Source: Capronia americana (taxonomy: Eukaryota > Ascomycota > Eurotiomycetes > Chaetothyriales > Herpotrichiellaceae). Taken from it: 64,000 nt of DNA. The stretch is from assembly GCA_016110215.1 (NCBI GenBank), contig JADWQD010000013.1, positions 682,001 through 746,000 of the forward strand, read 5' to 3'. The translations under genes and the position numbers were made by a program. Shown piece by piece: positions 1 to 11,178 of the stretch. Position 1 is the first letter of the stretch, and each line of letters begins with the position of its first letter. The notes beneath the pieces are model-generated. The model searched no databases. It was given only the letters and a program-made list of their open reading frames with translations, and was not told the origin of the DNA.

Positions 1-1292
1 ATAGGGGTGTTCGACGAAGAGTTGTTCCTGTCGCTTCGAAGGACGCGTCCATGCCCGTCGAGGAGCCGGTCAACGACACTTGTAGTGGCGTATAGGTAAG
101 TGGCGAGCATGTCGTCTCCCGCGGAGCTACGCGAGCCCATGTTGGCGTTCTTCACAAGAAGTCTTGGGCGTCGAAGTCAATCGCTCAACAAGAGGGCGCG
201 AGGCTGAAAGCGTTGGAATACGTGACTGCTGTTCGCAAGAGTCAGTCTGGACAGTCGGCTGTTCTTTGGATATGCTTGATGCTGTGCAGGTGAGGTACGA
301 GAAGGACCACTCACTCAAAGTGTTCTTGCGACGACGCAGGAGTCGGTCTCGCACAGGAGATGATGCGTCTCAATGACGAATGAAAGGGGAAGCAAGGCGA
401 TATTTGTCGAGAGACCTTAGCGGGCGAGTGGAGTGTGCACGCAGAAACAGACACGAAGAGGAAACATGTGGTAGAGGAGACACGAGGAGAGCGCAGAAGC
501 CTTGGGGCGAGCCATGGGATTATGTATCCAGACCTACTGCTTTGCCCTGGTTCTGTGCGTGCATGGATTTCGGTATGCTCGTTACCATCTGTGGGTGGAA
601 TTCCCATGTGGACTTCAAGTCCAATCGAGACGTGGTTGTGATTATTTTGGTGTGCCACTTATTTTGTCACCCGGCTTCGTGGTAAGGCTGATATCAGAAT
701 GGGTTAAACACCCATACCGCGTGTCGACTGACTATCCAATCGTCACCTCGCGCTCACCGAAATCACTCCTTCTCAGTCGCCTCTGGGTCGCCTTCCGAGC
801 CCTTCCCCTCATCCCGTCCCGCCCCAGGTTGTCTTCCGAGACCAATCGCATCTGCCCTCCAGCGTACCTTGCTTCTGAAGCAGTTAGCTGGCGGAGTTGT
901 CCGCAGAGCCGTGTGTGCCCATTTTTTCAGCCAGCGGAATTTAGGTCAGTCACAAAGCGTCATCCTCGCCAGCACCCGAAACTACTCCCCCTCCTCAGCC
1001 TACTGCATCAAGTCCCGTCCCGCCCCGCGTCATGTATGAGCGACCCGCAAACTCGAGTCCAGTTTGTAGCATAGCATGCTACAGTAGCCCGATGCGGGAG
1101 CAAGCGGCTCTCCGATGACTAGTTACACGTCCACACACTCCAATTACCCAGTATGTACGTATAATCACTTGAGAGGTGACGGATCCCATCTCTGATACTT
1201 GAACTACTACTACTGCTACTACTACTTACTAGACGAGTCGTGAGCCCCGCATTGCGACGACACATACAGTCCACCACAACTTACTAGTAACC
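1..1292. other. gene-free stretch at left edge
   Basis: I see no convincing gene here. The open frames are short, overlap on both strands and resemble no family I know. Near 1199-1229 there is a short imperfect ACT/TACT trinucleotide run. The rest is unremarkable intergenic sequence. Confidence 0.5.
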
Positions 1293-1556
1293 TTACTTAT
1301 CTCGCCAGTATGCCATGGCGTCGGCGTCGGCTTCGGCGACAATGGTCGGGTCTGTGATCTTATTCATCTCCTTTTCCAACATCCTTACAGCCGCGTCGGT
1401 CGTCTTCTCCCTGTTCTTCGTGTTGGTCGTGGTAGCGCGCTGGGAATGACCACCAGCTTTGTGTCTTCTGAGATTGTTGCTTTGTGCCTGGATGAGACGG
1501 TCGGCGAGGTTGGTCGAATACAGGTAGGTGTTGAGCATGTTTTCGAAGGAAGACAT
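1293..1556 (-). CDS. small charged hypothetical protein, copy A of a diverged pair
   Basis: An 87-residue frame with an ATG start. I do not recognise a named family. The case for coding is similarity along its whole length to the frame at 4397-4696 on the same strand. Both start with a short Ser-rich tip, then ML(D/N)..L.ST(D/N), then a basic middle (RRxxK and a Lys/Arg/Glu run). Both end with the block AVRxLxKEMxxxTDP. The C-terminal half looks alpha-helical and highly charged. No signal peptide or membrane segment is visible. The stop codon lies in a sequence resembling a splice donor (GTAAGG), so a further 3' exon cannot be excluded. Function unknown. Confidence 0.5.
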   Translation of the reverse strand: MSSFENMLNTYLYSTNLADRLIQAQSNNLRRHKAGGHSQRATTTNTKNREKTTDAAVRMLEKEMNKITDPTIVAEADADAMAYWRDK

Positions 1557-4396
1557 TGTGCTGCTGCTGCTGATGTCGATATTGATGACAGAGGGGCGGA
1601 GGGGGTGAGCCGTGACTGCGAAGTACGTGGATGTGCCGCTCCAAGTTTTTGTGTCCGGCGTCCGGCGTCCTTCGTTTCTGAGGGGTAATGTACGCCAACC
1701 CTTGGTCTGCTCGGAGTCTGGGAGACGGCACGACAGTGGAGTTTCTGGTCAGTTGCAGTTAGGGAATGGACAGAACACGTGTGCATGGAAAGGATATGAC
1801 TGACTCGAGGTGAAGATCACACGTGCACAAGGCTATGTACCGATCTGGTGAACAACGGCGAACGATATGTGCTCGGAAGCGAACAACGTGGCAGACGAGG
1901 TACGAAAGCTGGGAAGACCAGTGCCACATGCTGTGCTGCGCAGGGAAAAAAAGAGAGGGAGAGAAGAGCAAGGCCAGCTGCCTCAAGCCTCGAGATACAG
2001 TATATACCAGACTCGCACCGGTGAACCTCGTATCCCTACCCTACCCTGGTGGTAAGCGGTGTCTTCACGCCGCGGGCACGCTACGACCTGACTCCTATTG
2101 CTGGTCAAATGCCTAGGTTGAGTGCATGATTTTGATCCCGTCCCTCCAATTACCACAACACATGTGAATACTGGTACGAGGCCATGCCATCGAAGGCTCC
2201 TACCAAAACAGGAAGACCAATCAAACAGCGTAGTCTGGCCGTTCCTCGGAATCCTTCCTATTTAGGTTGGAGCCTTTCGATGGGCATGGCCTCATACATA
2301 TTTCGGGATGGACCAATCACGGCATTTCGTCTACCCAGACGAAGCTAGCCACATACTGTGTAGAGGGTTGAGGCACAGAGGCAAGGCACTCTACTGGGTA
2401 CGACGCCCGATCTTTCCTTGTCAGTCACATCTGTGCTAGCGCAAGGAACGTTGGCAACCAGGTCTCGTAAACGAACAAGAACAAGTACGAGATACCATCG
2501 GGGCAGCCTGACTAGCGCCGGCCAATCGATCGTAGCGGCCGCGGATACTACCACTTATCGCATGCACGGCCCACCCGCGCAACCCATGAGCATGGGGTGT
2601 GGACCTGATGTCATCTTAGCTGGAGATTAGCTTCTGGACCGTCCCATAGTTCGCGGTCGTGGGAGTCTCAGCCTCATCTCAGTCACAATTGGGCGACGTA
2701 ATTACTGCCACCGTGTTATGTTCTTGTGGAGGAGTACCGGCCGTAATCTGCCATGTGCGGTAAGGATGTGAAAGCCAGTGCCGGGCGTCGTGACTCAATG
2801 GTAACGGAACACGGTCTATGAACGACGGTGGGTTCGTGGGGAGCGCCATGCTGAATATTGGACCGCGAAACCTTGACCGGCCAGGCGTTGCGTGCGTGGA
2901 TGGACACGAAGAAGTTGCATCATCCCACGCAGCGGAGCGGAGTGCATACACGATCGACTCTCTTGGGACGTGAGGCAGGGAAGTGCAGATTGACATTCCA
3001 GGCAGGGTTTGACGGCCATGGTGCGTGGGAGTAGTTTGGGAGAACGCGGGATGTAGGGGTGTGCGGGGTGGGATGTAGGTGGGATGGGACCGCGGGGGAT
3101 GTCGTACTGAGCGGGATGTAACAGGTACGAGTATGCTCGCTGAGTGGACGACGAAGGGATATGGAACGTCAGCAAATACCCCTGTCGCGCCTAGTACCAG
3201 ACAGCATCATCGAATCCGGAATGGTTGCGGGAATAGTTGAGGGGGGCCAAAGTTCTGTTATGGCCTCGGGATTTTTCGACACAGACCGTTGGCCGTATGA
3301 CCAATGAAACGGAGTGACCAAGTCAGGAGGCGTCATTCCAGGCAAGCATCGTTGATGGAAGATTGTCCTGTTCACTCAGAGTGAACTTCTGCTGGGGATA
3401 TTCGTGAATCAAAATTTTGTCGCTGGCTCTGATAGAAATCCTGGTTGTTGTGCTCCTCCTTTGCGACTGCTTCCCTACTGTTTTGCTTTCGCTCTGCTTA
3501 AGTAACGTGAAGCGTGTCAAACGTGCAAAACGGTGGCATTACTTCCGCGCTTGCAGCAGGCATCAGTTCCGGCGTAGTTAGTCTTGACCCTCTCGAGCTA
3601 CTGCCAAAGAAGTAGGTTGCTCGCTTTCATGTGATTAAGCACATGCTGGACAGCAGCTACCCTTATCCCGCAGCCGGGGCAGCTGCGCCTGATTCAAGCC
3701 TGAGTTGCGCGAGAAAATTTTGGTCGCCAAGATAGCCTCCGTAGGTCGCGGCGTGCGTGATGCTTGGTTTGCCGAGATAGCTCACGCCCGGAATGGATGC
3801 GAATTTGATGTCAGCAAAGCCAGCAACAGCGATGTCCTGTCGATTTGACAGCTCAGCATTCCAGTCAGCTGAAAGTCAGTTCTCCACAGCAGTTTTGGGT
3901 TCTGCAACATCGTGTCTCAAGGCTTGCTAACCTGAAATGTCGACACGGTGTACTATTCTTCAGACCTGGAATCCCATACATGCAAGGTTGAAGCGGTCCC
4001 ATGAGTCCGGTTGGCTCCGGCGAGAGTTCAATTGGAGAACCGGAAAGCTGAAAACCGCGAGCCAGAAATCGAAGTTGGATCACATAATCAGCTCGCCGAA
4101 GTTTCCATTTTCGGCACGCCAGCCCAGCTATTTTCATCACAGCCAAGACAATCTTTTCCTGTTCCTTGTTCCATAACGGCGGAATCCCCACTGTATCCAG
4201 TCTATTACCCCGCCAGCGAAGAAGTCCGTATATACGTACGAGTAAATCTAGGGAGCTCGCAGTTCACCCTATGTAACCCTCGACTTGGCGATGGGACTGC
4301 AGTCAGCCACTGCTCAATCGAGGAGAGCCTTCCCTTGAATCACTGGATGACTTTATCGGTGTAGGAGCGTATTCCTTGCTTGAGCTCTATGCTCTG
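1557..4396. other. gene-poor intergenic region
   Basis: No supported gene in about 2.8 kb. The only structure that stands out is a G-rich stretch near 3041-3120 with repeated GGGATGTA-like words. Short overlapping frames on both strands look like chance. Confidence 0.45.
3041..3120 (+). repeat. G-rich tract with GGGATGTA words, possible G-quadruplex
   Basis: The + strand carries many runs of three to five G, and the word GGGATGTA occurs about three times. Several GGG runs are separated by loops of 1-8 nt, which could allow a G-quadruplex. No neighbouring gene gives it an obvious role. Confidence 0.4.
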
Positions 4397-4696
4397 TCAG
4401 TGTCTCTCTGGTCGCGACGGGGGATGTCGAATCGGCGCACCTTCTTGATATACTCTGGCGGCATACAGAAGTGCCGGATCAGTCTTCATCTCCATCTCCT
4501 TGTCCAGCTTGCGCACCGCGGAGGCTTCTTTCTTCTCTTTCTTCTTCGGGCTGACCACGGTTGCAGACCGATTCTCGGGGGTATTATCAGTCTTGAGGAC
4601 TCGTCGCTTGCCATGGCACAACCGGATGACGATGGTATCTGTGGAACACAGGTCCAGGTCAAGCATGCGCTTGGACGAGGATTTGTGGTGCCCCAT
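4397..4696 (-). CDS. small charged hypothetical protein, copy B of a diverged pair
   Basis: A 99-residue frame. The start at 4696 is the first true ATG; the upstream in-frame extension has none. It resembles the 87-residue frame at 1293-1556 over most of its length: MLDLDLCSTD against MLNTYLYSTN near the N-terminus, a Lys/Glu-rich linker, then AVRKLDKEMEMKTDP against AVRMLEKEMNKITDP. After TDP the two diverge, and copy B ends in a basic, Pro-rich tail. It shows no signal peptide, transmembrane helix or familiar motif. The pair sits 3 kb apart on one strand, as expected for an old tandem duplication. Function unknown; splice structure not verified. Confidence 0.5.
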   Translation of the reverse strand: MGHHKSSSKRMLDLDLCSTDTIVIRLCHGKRRVLKTDNTPENRSATVVSPKKKEKKEASAVRKLDKEMEMKTDPALLYAARVYQEGAPIRHPPSRPERH

Positions 4697-5874
4697 GTTG
4701 TCGAAGCCGAGTCTTGGCGGCGAGGGAGAGGGGACGCTGTGGCTCAAGGCGAGGCGCAAAGCTAGGCGAACCTGACCGTGCGATCACGTGATCAACCGCG
4801 AAATAGACCTGCCAGAACAATCGGGCCATCAGTAGGTGACTAACGTACTAAGCAAGGCGATTGTGGGCATAAGACTCACTGCCTCCTTGGGCTTTGCGTT
4901 CTGCAAGTTGGGTGGGAGTTAAAGTGCAGGGTTGATGTGGCACGAATACACCGATGAGCTAGTCACGGCGGAAGCTTCTCACAAAGTGCCACCCCTGTGT
5001 CTAGCTCCAGTTGGGAATGATAGGCCGAGTGTGTTAAATCACTTGGGAAGGAAAAGAAAAAGATGACCACATTCAAGAGCCAGACACTCGGGGGTTTATA
5101 TTTCTTTTGCTACATGAGAGAACGAAAAGAATTCTAAATCGGGTCACACGATCCCGCCAAAACATGTATGTCGGTGTTTGAGGTTCAGACATTAGGCGAT
5201 TCTGCCTTTCCTCGAAGTCCCGGTATCGTAGATACGCGCGGTACTGGTAGGAGACGGGGGCGGTCATACATGGTATTGCTGGCTGTGAGATAACACTGAG
5301 TGTACGGAGTACGGCAAGTATCTACTGCCCACCCATGCCGTTTGCCAGGGCGTTACTAGTATGAGATATTCACCCGGCCGTGCTCCGTGGTTCCGGCAAG
5401 TCATCACCTAAGCATCCAAGTTGTGGAATGCCATGGTGAACACGATGTTGCAGCGTCATGTTCCGCCACAACAAGCCACACGGCCCCTGCAGAAGTGATG
5501 GTGGGGCACCAGCCCTTTGGCTAGCGGTGCTAGCTTCGTTGACGCTAAGGCTGGATCCCCGAAATCGGACTAGCGGCACTGCATCAACCACCGAAACTCT
5601 CAAAAGGTCGATTTACGAGTATGCCTTCGTCATTTCATCCAACCGTCCCCCGTACGCACTCGGACTGTACGAGTACTGGGTAACTGTGCCCGTATCGCGC
5701 ACCCATCGTCTCCCATTCTGCCGCACCGCATGCGTATGAGCGTGTGGTACAATACAATACTGCCTTGCATCAGGTATGTCCGGTTTATCCGTCGATGTTG
5801 GCCACTGACCCGACTGATCGCGTCCCATAATGCAAAAGCATGACCTTCCTCTGCACAACACATTCAGAAAATAC

Positions 5875-5969
5875 GATCCCTGCTCACAAAGTGCGGTCCC
5901 TGCTCACAAAGTGCGGTCCCTGCTCACAAAGTGCGGTCCCTGCTCACAAAGTGCGGTCCCTGCTCACAA
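5875..5969 (+). repeat. 20-bp minisatellite, four perfect copies plus a partial
   Basis: Four identical tandem copies of a 20-bp unit (TGCTCACAAAGTGCGGTCCC) lie at 5881-5960. A 9-nt partial fifth copy follows, and six bases resembling the end of a unit precede it. Perfect identity suggests recent expansion. The period is not a multiple of three, so the short frames crossing it are artefacts. Confidence 0.9.
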
Positions 5970-7377
5970 TACGAGACTACGCGTCGTCACAGCTGAAGGG
6001 CTTGATACACAGCAAGATCTTTAGCAGCACTGCGATACCCACCTCCGCACGACGGAACCGGATAGGATGTTATGACAGACCCCGTTTGTTAGTTCCCATA
6101 CCGGGCAGGGATGCAAAGGTGCCTTAACGCCTCAACCCCTCTCTCTCGCACCATTGGCGGCCTGCGATCTTTGCTTACTTATGCAAATCACCGACCGCAG
6201 GGGAAACACAGGCTTCGACACGAAAATTACGAACGGGATTATTAAGACCGCGATTGGCACCGACTGGCCTGGCGCCAAACCGAATCAGCCTGACCCCTAC
6301 ACAGTACACAGCCTTACTGTGAGTGGTGTTTGTAGGGACCCGGATTTGACTCATCCAGCTTGCTTCAATGATTGCACCCGGTCCAGCTGGAGCCATCCCC
6401 GAACGTTAGCCCGTTTGGGCAGTTGCAAGTTGCAGGGGTCGTCTTTCCCTGGTGCCCCTCGCTCCTCGTCTGTTTCTGTCCCCCCCTCGCTGACTGATTT
6501 TTTCCACCCATCAGCCTTACGTATCTCGTACTTGGTTCCTTTGTCAAACGCCGTAAGATGAATGTGCACATGGTATTGCGAGTTTGCGGCTTTTTGTGTT
6601 CCGGGCTTCGGGCCTTGCGCACGACTGTGCTTTATCATCTCCTAGGGAAGGGGTCCATCCCTTCCTTGGCTGATGACCACCGCAGCCACAGTGGCAGGTA
6701 GTGTGCATGAATTGGCGACTCACACGCACCCCCTGAATCATCTGTGGCTACAACACTAGTAGCAGTACCAGTACGAAGTCCGAGTACAGTATTCCCCGAC
6801 CACGCTTCGTCACGTCACGCTGGGCTGGGCTTGGTGGGCTGGGGTTGTCCCCCCGAAATCTCTGCCCGTTGCGTGTACACAAAACATTCCTACACAATGG
6901 ACGATGTGGCCTATCTGCGCTGCTTCGTCCGGCCCTCAAGTTAGGTAAGAACAGAGTATCAAGCAGTTACGCCCGTCCTCCTACGTGCGTATCACTTACC
7001 GTTTACTGTTGAAGTTGCCAGACGACATTGAGCAGGAGAGAGGGTATGTACTGCCGCCCGAGTGGCCGAGTTTCACCGCCACAACTACGCCGAGCACATA
7101 ACTTCCTCTTTGTTGGTGTGTGCTGACTCTCCCGGGCGGCTCCTGACTACATGTCGTGCATGTTTACGCAGCATCGCACTGTACTGTACTGTCCTGTAAG
7201 ATCGGAGCACGAGAGTCAAGTCACCGCTTTCTGCCCATTTGGACAATCCGATCAGAAGTTGCGCTGCACCATTCGCGGGCACTCGCGGGCACCACCCTCG
7301 AATACGGCACAATCGCTGGATGGAACCTTGGGTTCTCCGTTCCTGGTCGGCCCTTTCGGTTTAGCGAGAGCGCGACG

Positions 7378-7391
7378 CACACACACACACA
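7378..7391 (+). repeat. CA dinucleotide microsatellite
   Basis: A run of about seven CA units, followed 35 nt later by a short AAGTC pentamer repeat. No gene nearby. Confidence 0.7.
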
Positions 7392-9026
7392 TCTCGTCCA
7401 ACCGACCAAGTCAGGCACCAAGTCAAGTCAAGTCAGATCTCGCTGTTTGCGAGATTGCGCGCGATGAAAAGCTCTCGTTTACTCGCCGAGTCAACCTTGA
7501 CCGAGTACCAGTATCCGTAAGCTAGGCACCCGTCAGAGAATGGGGGAGACCTATCCCAAACCAGTGCACGACGCGCGAGGTCAGTTCGTTCAGTACATCA
7601 ATACAATGCAGCACGCCGGGAAGAATGTCGCGGGAGCGACACAGGCCTGGAGTTTCCTTCCTTCGTTCCCGTCTCACGGGGTAGTCATCACATTCGTTAC
7701 ATGCCAGGGGCCACGTACGGGTTAGGTGTGGCAAACGGTAGACGGCCCCGCCACGAGCCTGCCCGACCAGTTCTTTCGCCGGATATGGCTGGCTGGAATG
7801 GAGGGAGGCACATCATAGAAATGTTAGAAGAGCCGTAGGAGGGTGCGGACGGGAAGGGGACAATTGAGGCTGAGTCCTGCACCCTCCTACACCCACTGAC
7901 CTGACTGTGCGCCAAGGGAAGATCGAACCGGGAACAATCGAGAGGATTTCAACTTTTTTTCCGTTGGGCATTTCTCAAGAAAAGCTTCGCCCTCAGAAGC
8001 TCGATCTGTCCGCTGGGTGTTCAGCCAGGATGCTTCTACTTCTTACAGTCCCCGCAATCCCGGTCATGATGTGTGATGCTGCGTTCCTCCACTATGTATG
8101 CACCATACGTAATCTGCTGCCTTCTTCGTCGTGAGTCACTTGAGCGGGTCGATCTGCTGCTGAGTTGACAGGTCCGCCGTCGCGTCCGATGCCTCCTTCT
8201 CCCTCGCGTTGTGCTGGCTCCCCGACACCGCAGTACCTTGATTCTGCTCGTGCTCATCCTCATCAAATCATTCCTACTACTTTCTTCCACTGCCTGCAAG
8301 ACACGCAAATGGAGGCTGACACGTTGCGTCGTTCGATCCCTTCACTGATCCGGACTCCAAAAGACGCGGCCGCCGAAAAGTCGATGCAAATCTCGAATAA
8401 GTGAAAGGAGATTCGTCAAAAAATGTAAATAGGGGTAATCTTGGTCTCCAAACATGGGTATCAATATCAAAGACATGTCTTTGTTCCTGCTCTTCGAATG
8501 GAGCCAGAGACATGCCCGAGGAAAATGTGCTGGTTTTCCTGTTGTGTATAAAAGACCGTAATATCCTGTAGTCGGTTGTGCAGTTGCCGCGGAGGTCGTT
8601 CCCGCCTTCGACGCCCATCCGACAAAGGTGGGTAGTAGTAGTGTAGTTGCGCCCTGCGCCGTCGCTCATGCCGAAGCCGAAGCCGAATTCCAAGGAGCAA
8701 GTCTCCCCTCTGTCTCAAAACGCCAGGTTCCATGCCCGAGGAAATCCCGATAACTTTTGTGGTATTCCAGACCAGGATGCAGAGGGTAAGTAAACATTAA
8801 TCTTCTGCCAGAAAAGATTAGGATGGGAGTATAAATGGTGGCTGTAATGAGCGTGAGAAATTAGTCGTCGCTTGATAAAGGACGATTAGCGTCGAGCGTT
8901 ATTGTTTTGGTTTGTGAAAAGAGTGTTGTCGTCCATGATATTGGACCGGTGTGCTTCTGTCCTCGGCAGGGACGCGAATCGTCGAGACCGCGGTCCTGCA
9001 CCTCAAGAGGCGAAGCTGACACTGTC

Positions 9027-11178
9027 CTATATCAGGAGGAAATCCCATCCGTTCTGCTGCATCACGTCCCGCCAGTGGACGTTCTGGTTCCTCGGCAATG
9101 CTGTCGTCGAAGAGGAGGCTGCTGTGGCGCTTCCGGCTGCGGTGAGGATACTAGCTGAGGCAATCGGCGTCGAGATCGATCCTGATGGGCTTCCGGCAGT
9201 CACTGGTGTGGCTTCGCATACTCCCGCAGAGATGACCATATCGTCGTTCCGTCTCCACACCTCATGGAGCAAGCGTATCATTTTTCCAAACGACCCATGG
9301 TCAGCAGAATCACCGAGCGCATCGCACCGTTCGGAGAGGACGCGGCGAAGTGGGGATGCCGGAATCGAATTCGCACCGCAGATGAGCATGGGCCAGACAA
9401 GGCAGCGGTCGAAGCCATTAGGACCCGAGGGCACGTATTGGAGCAACTCAGCCATTTGGGTGATCAGGTTGACTGTGGCTGGTTGGTAGCGGTTGTACTC
9501 GGGGACGAGAGAACAGAGGTAGACGCGGGTGGCTTTGCGGAAGATGGCGCTGATATTCTTGGTGAGTTGTTTAGGGCGAAGAATACCGGACTTGTTGTAC
9601 GGGAATTGTAAAGGTTCTTGCGGTTCGACCGAATCGAGCGTGGTCGCAAGGGAGGTAATGTGGTTGCACACGCCAATGTCATCGAGCTTTCCTTCCACCT
9701 TGAGCGAGTCGAGGCATGCAACTTCGGACAACAGGTACATCACGTAGTCGTTGCAACCCATCAATTTCTCCAAGCCAGTCGACGCTTGCGCGAAAAACAT
9801 GTTCCTGTAGGTGTTGGAGAATCGAGGAGCCTTCCCAAGCATCGTCGAACCGAGGATGTCGATCCAGGCCGTAAGGCTCATGTTGAACGTTGCTGGGACA
9901 CCAGTTCCGGCATTGCTTTCCAAGGCTTGAGGGAGATTGAGCCTCTGCACAATATCGCCAGCAGTCTGGAAGTGTTGGTGCCAGGGGATCAACTCCTTCT
10001 CCAGATCGGTAGCCGAGCCGACACAACCTTGCAGCGAGATCATCCCCAGTAGAGCATCGAGCATCTCGGTGTGGCAGCTATCATTGTTGAGCGCTTCGAC
10101 GACGATTGTGACGAAAGCAAGCTTATGGCGCATGGCATCGTCCTCGGCAGTGGGGTTAAAGAATAGCTTGTTGCCTTTCATGTGGGTTGCGGCTGCCAGG
10201 AGACAGGAATGTAGATACGCCTTGTTGTTTTCCAGCGCGGGTAACATCACGTTCGTGCGCACCGAGCCGTGTTGATAAGCCTCTTGGACTGGGAACAGCA
10301 TGGGGAGCACGTTCTGCAGCAAGTGCTCAAAGAGCGGCCTGTCGCAATCCTCCAGTTGGACCATCGAGCATTGAGGTTCAAAGTGATGAGCAATGTGCGG
10401 AACGTCAAGCTCATTGAAGTCAAAGTCTGCCTCGGTCCAAGAGTTCTGTCGGCTTTCCAAGACGTCGTGCTGGACCCAGTCATCACCGGTGTATGAGGGA
10501 AGAGTAGCGTGAGCTGGAGGAGGGTAGAAGGTGCTGAAGGTCGATATTGACGAGTCCCGACGGGTGAGTTCGTCATTCACGTAGGTGTGGCGTTCGGTCT
10601 TGACGTCGACTTCCCAAGGCACGACTGCACCGTATGGGTCATGGGGCATGTAGACGTTAGGGGCATAGGGGTCAAAGAGCCCCGGAGTGGTTGCAAAGGA
10701 TGGGTCAAAGGTAGTGTCGTATTCGTCTTGCGAGTCGTCCGAGTAACCTTGTGCGGCATGATTGATTCCATCTACACATGGATCAGCAGAGGCTCCGTGA
10801 GGATGTTCGGGGTCGGAGACTTACATTGGCTCTGGGCACTGGCATTCTTCTCATTTGTCTTCGTCTTCTTGATGATTGTCTTGATGTGCTCCTTCTGCTT
10901 CCTTCGAGTCTCGTTGTTGCTCCACCAGTGAGGTCGCTTGTACTCGCAGTCAAGTCCCAAGTGCCGGCAAGCCTTGCACTTTGGCTTTCCCTCATCGCAC
11001 TTCTTACGTCTTAGCCGACACGTGAAGCAACCTGCGGCGTGTGTCAGTGACTTTCCTAAAAGGTGAGTTTGCGACAAGCCTTACCTGATCGTGACCGTCT
11101 ATGCATCTTGGATGCTTTCGTCGACGGCGAATCCTTCGTCACAGGCGGCGCAGCCTTCTTCTCGTTCCCGGATGCCAT
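9027..11178 (-). CDS. Zn(II)2Cys6 transcription factor
   Basis: Fungal-specific DNA-binding regulator expected to act in the nucleus. My model has three exons: 11178-11085, 11031-10825 and 10771-9027, joined by two 53-nt GT..AG introns, giving 681 residues. The zinc cluster runs from about C33 to C60 with spacing C-x2-C-x6-C-x6-C-x2-C-x6-C (CFTCRLRRKKC then CKAC and a final C). It is followed by a basic segment rich in Lys/Arg. The large third exon encodes an alpha-helical regulatory region of the Fungal_trans_2 type and ends in WRDVMQQNGWDFLLI, a C-terminus familiar from this regulator class. A Ser/Thr/Ala-rich stretch precedes that tail. Gene-poor DNA lies on both sides, so the neighbourhood does not indicate a target pathway. 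Confidence 0.88.

Larger units (their letters stand above)
4697..9026. other. gene-poor intergenic region with minisatellite
   Basis: About 4.3 kb without a supported gene. It contains the 20-bp minisatellite at 5875-5969 and a short CA run at 7378-7391, followed by AAGTC repeats near 7425-7440. Frames of 60-140 codons on both strands lack recognisable domains or start/splice support. The last few hundred bases are the 3' side of the regulator gene that ends at 9027. Confidence 0.45.

Noticed and set aside
9618..10052. Plus-strand frames opposite the first regulator
   Set aside because: Shadows of a well-supported Zn2Cys6 gene with a complete domain layout.
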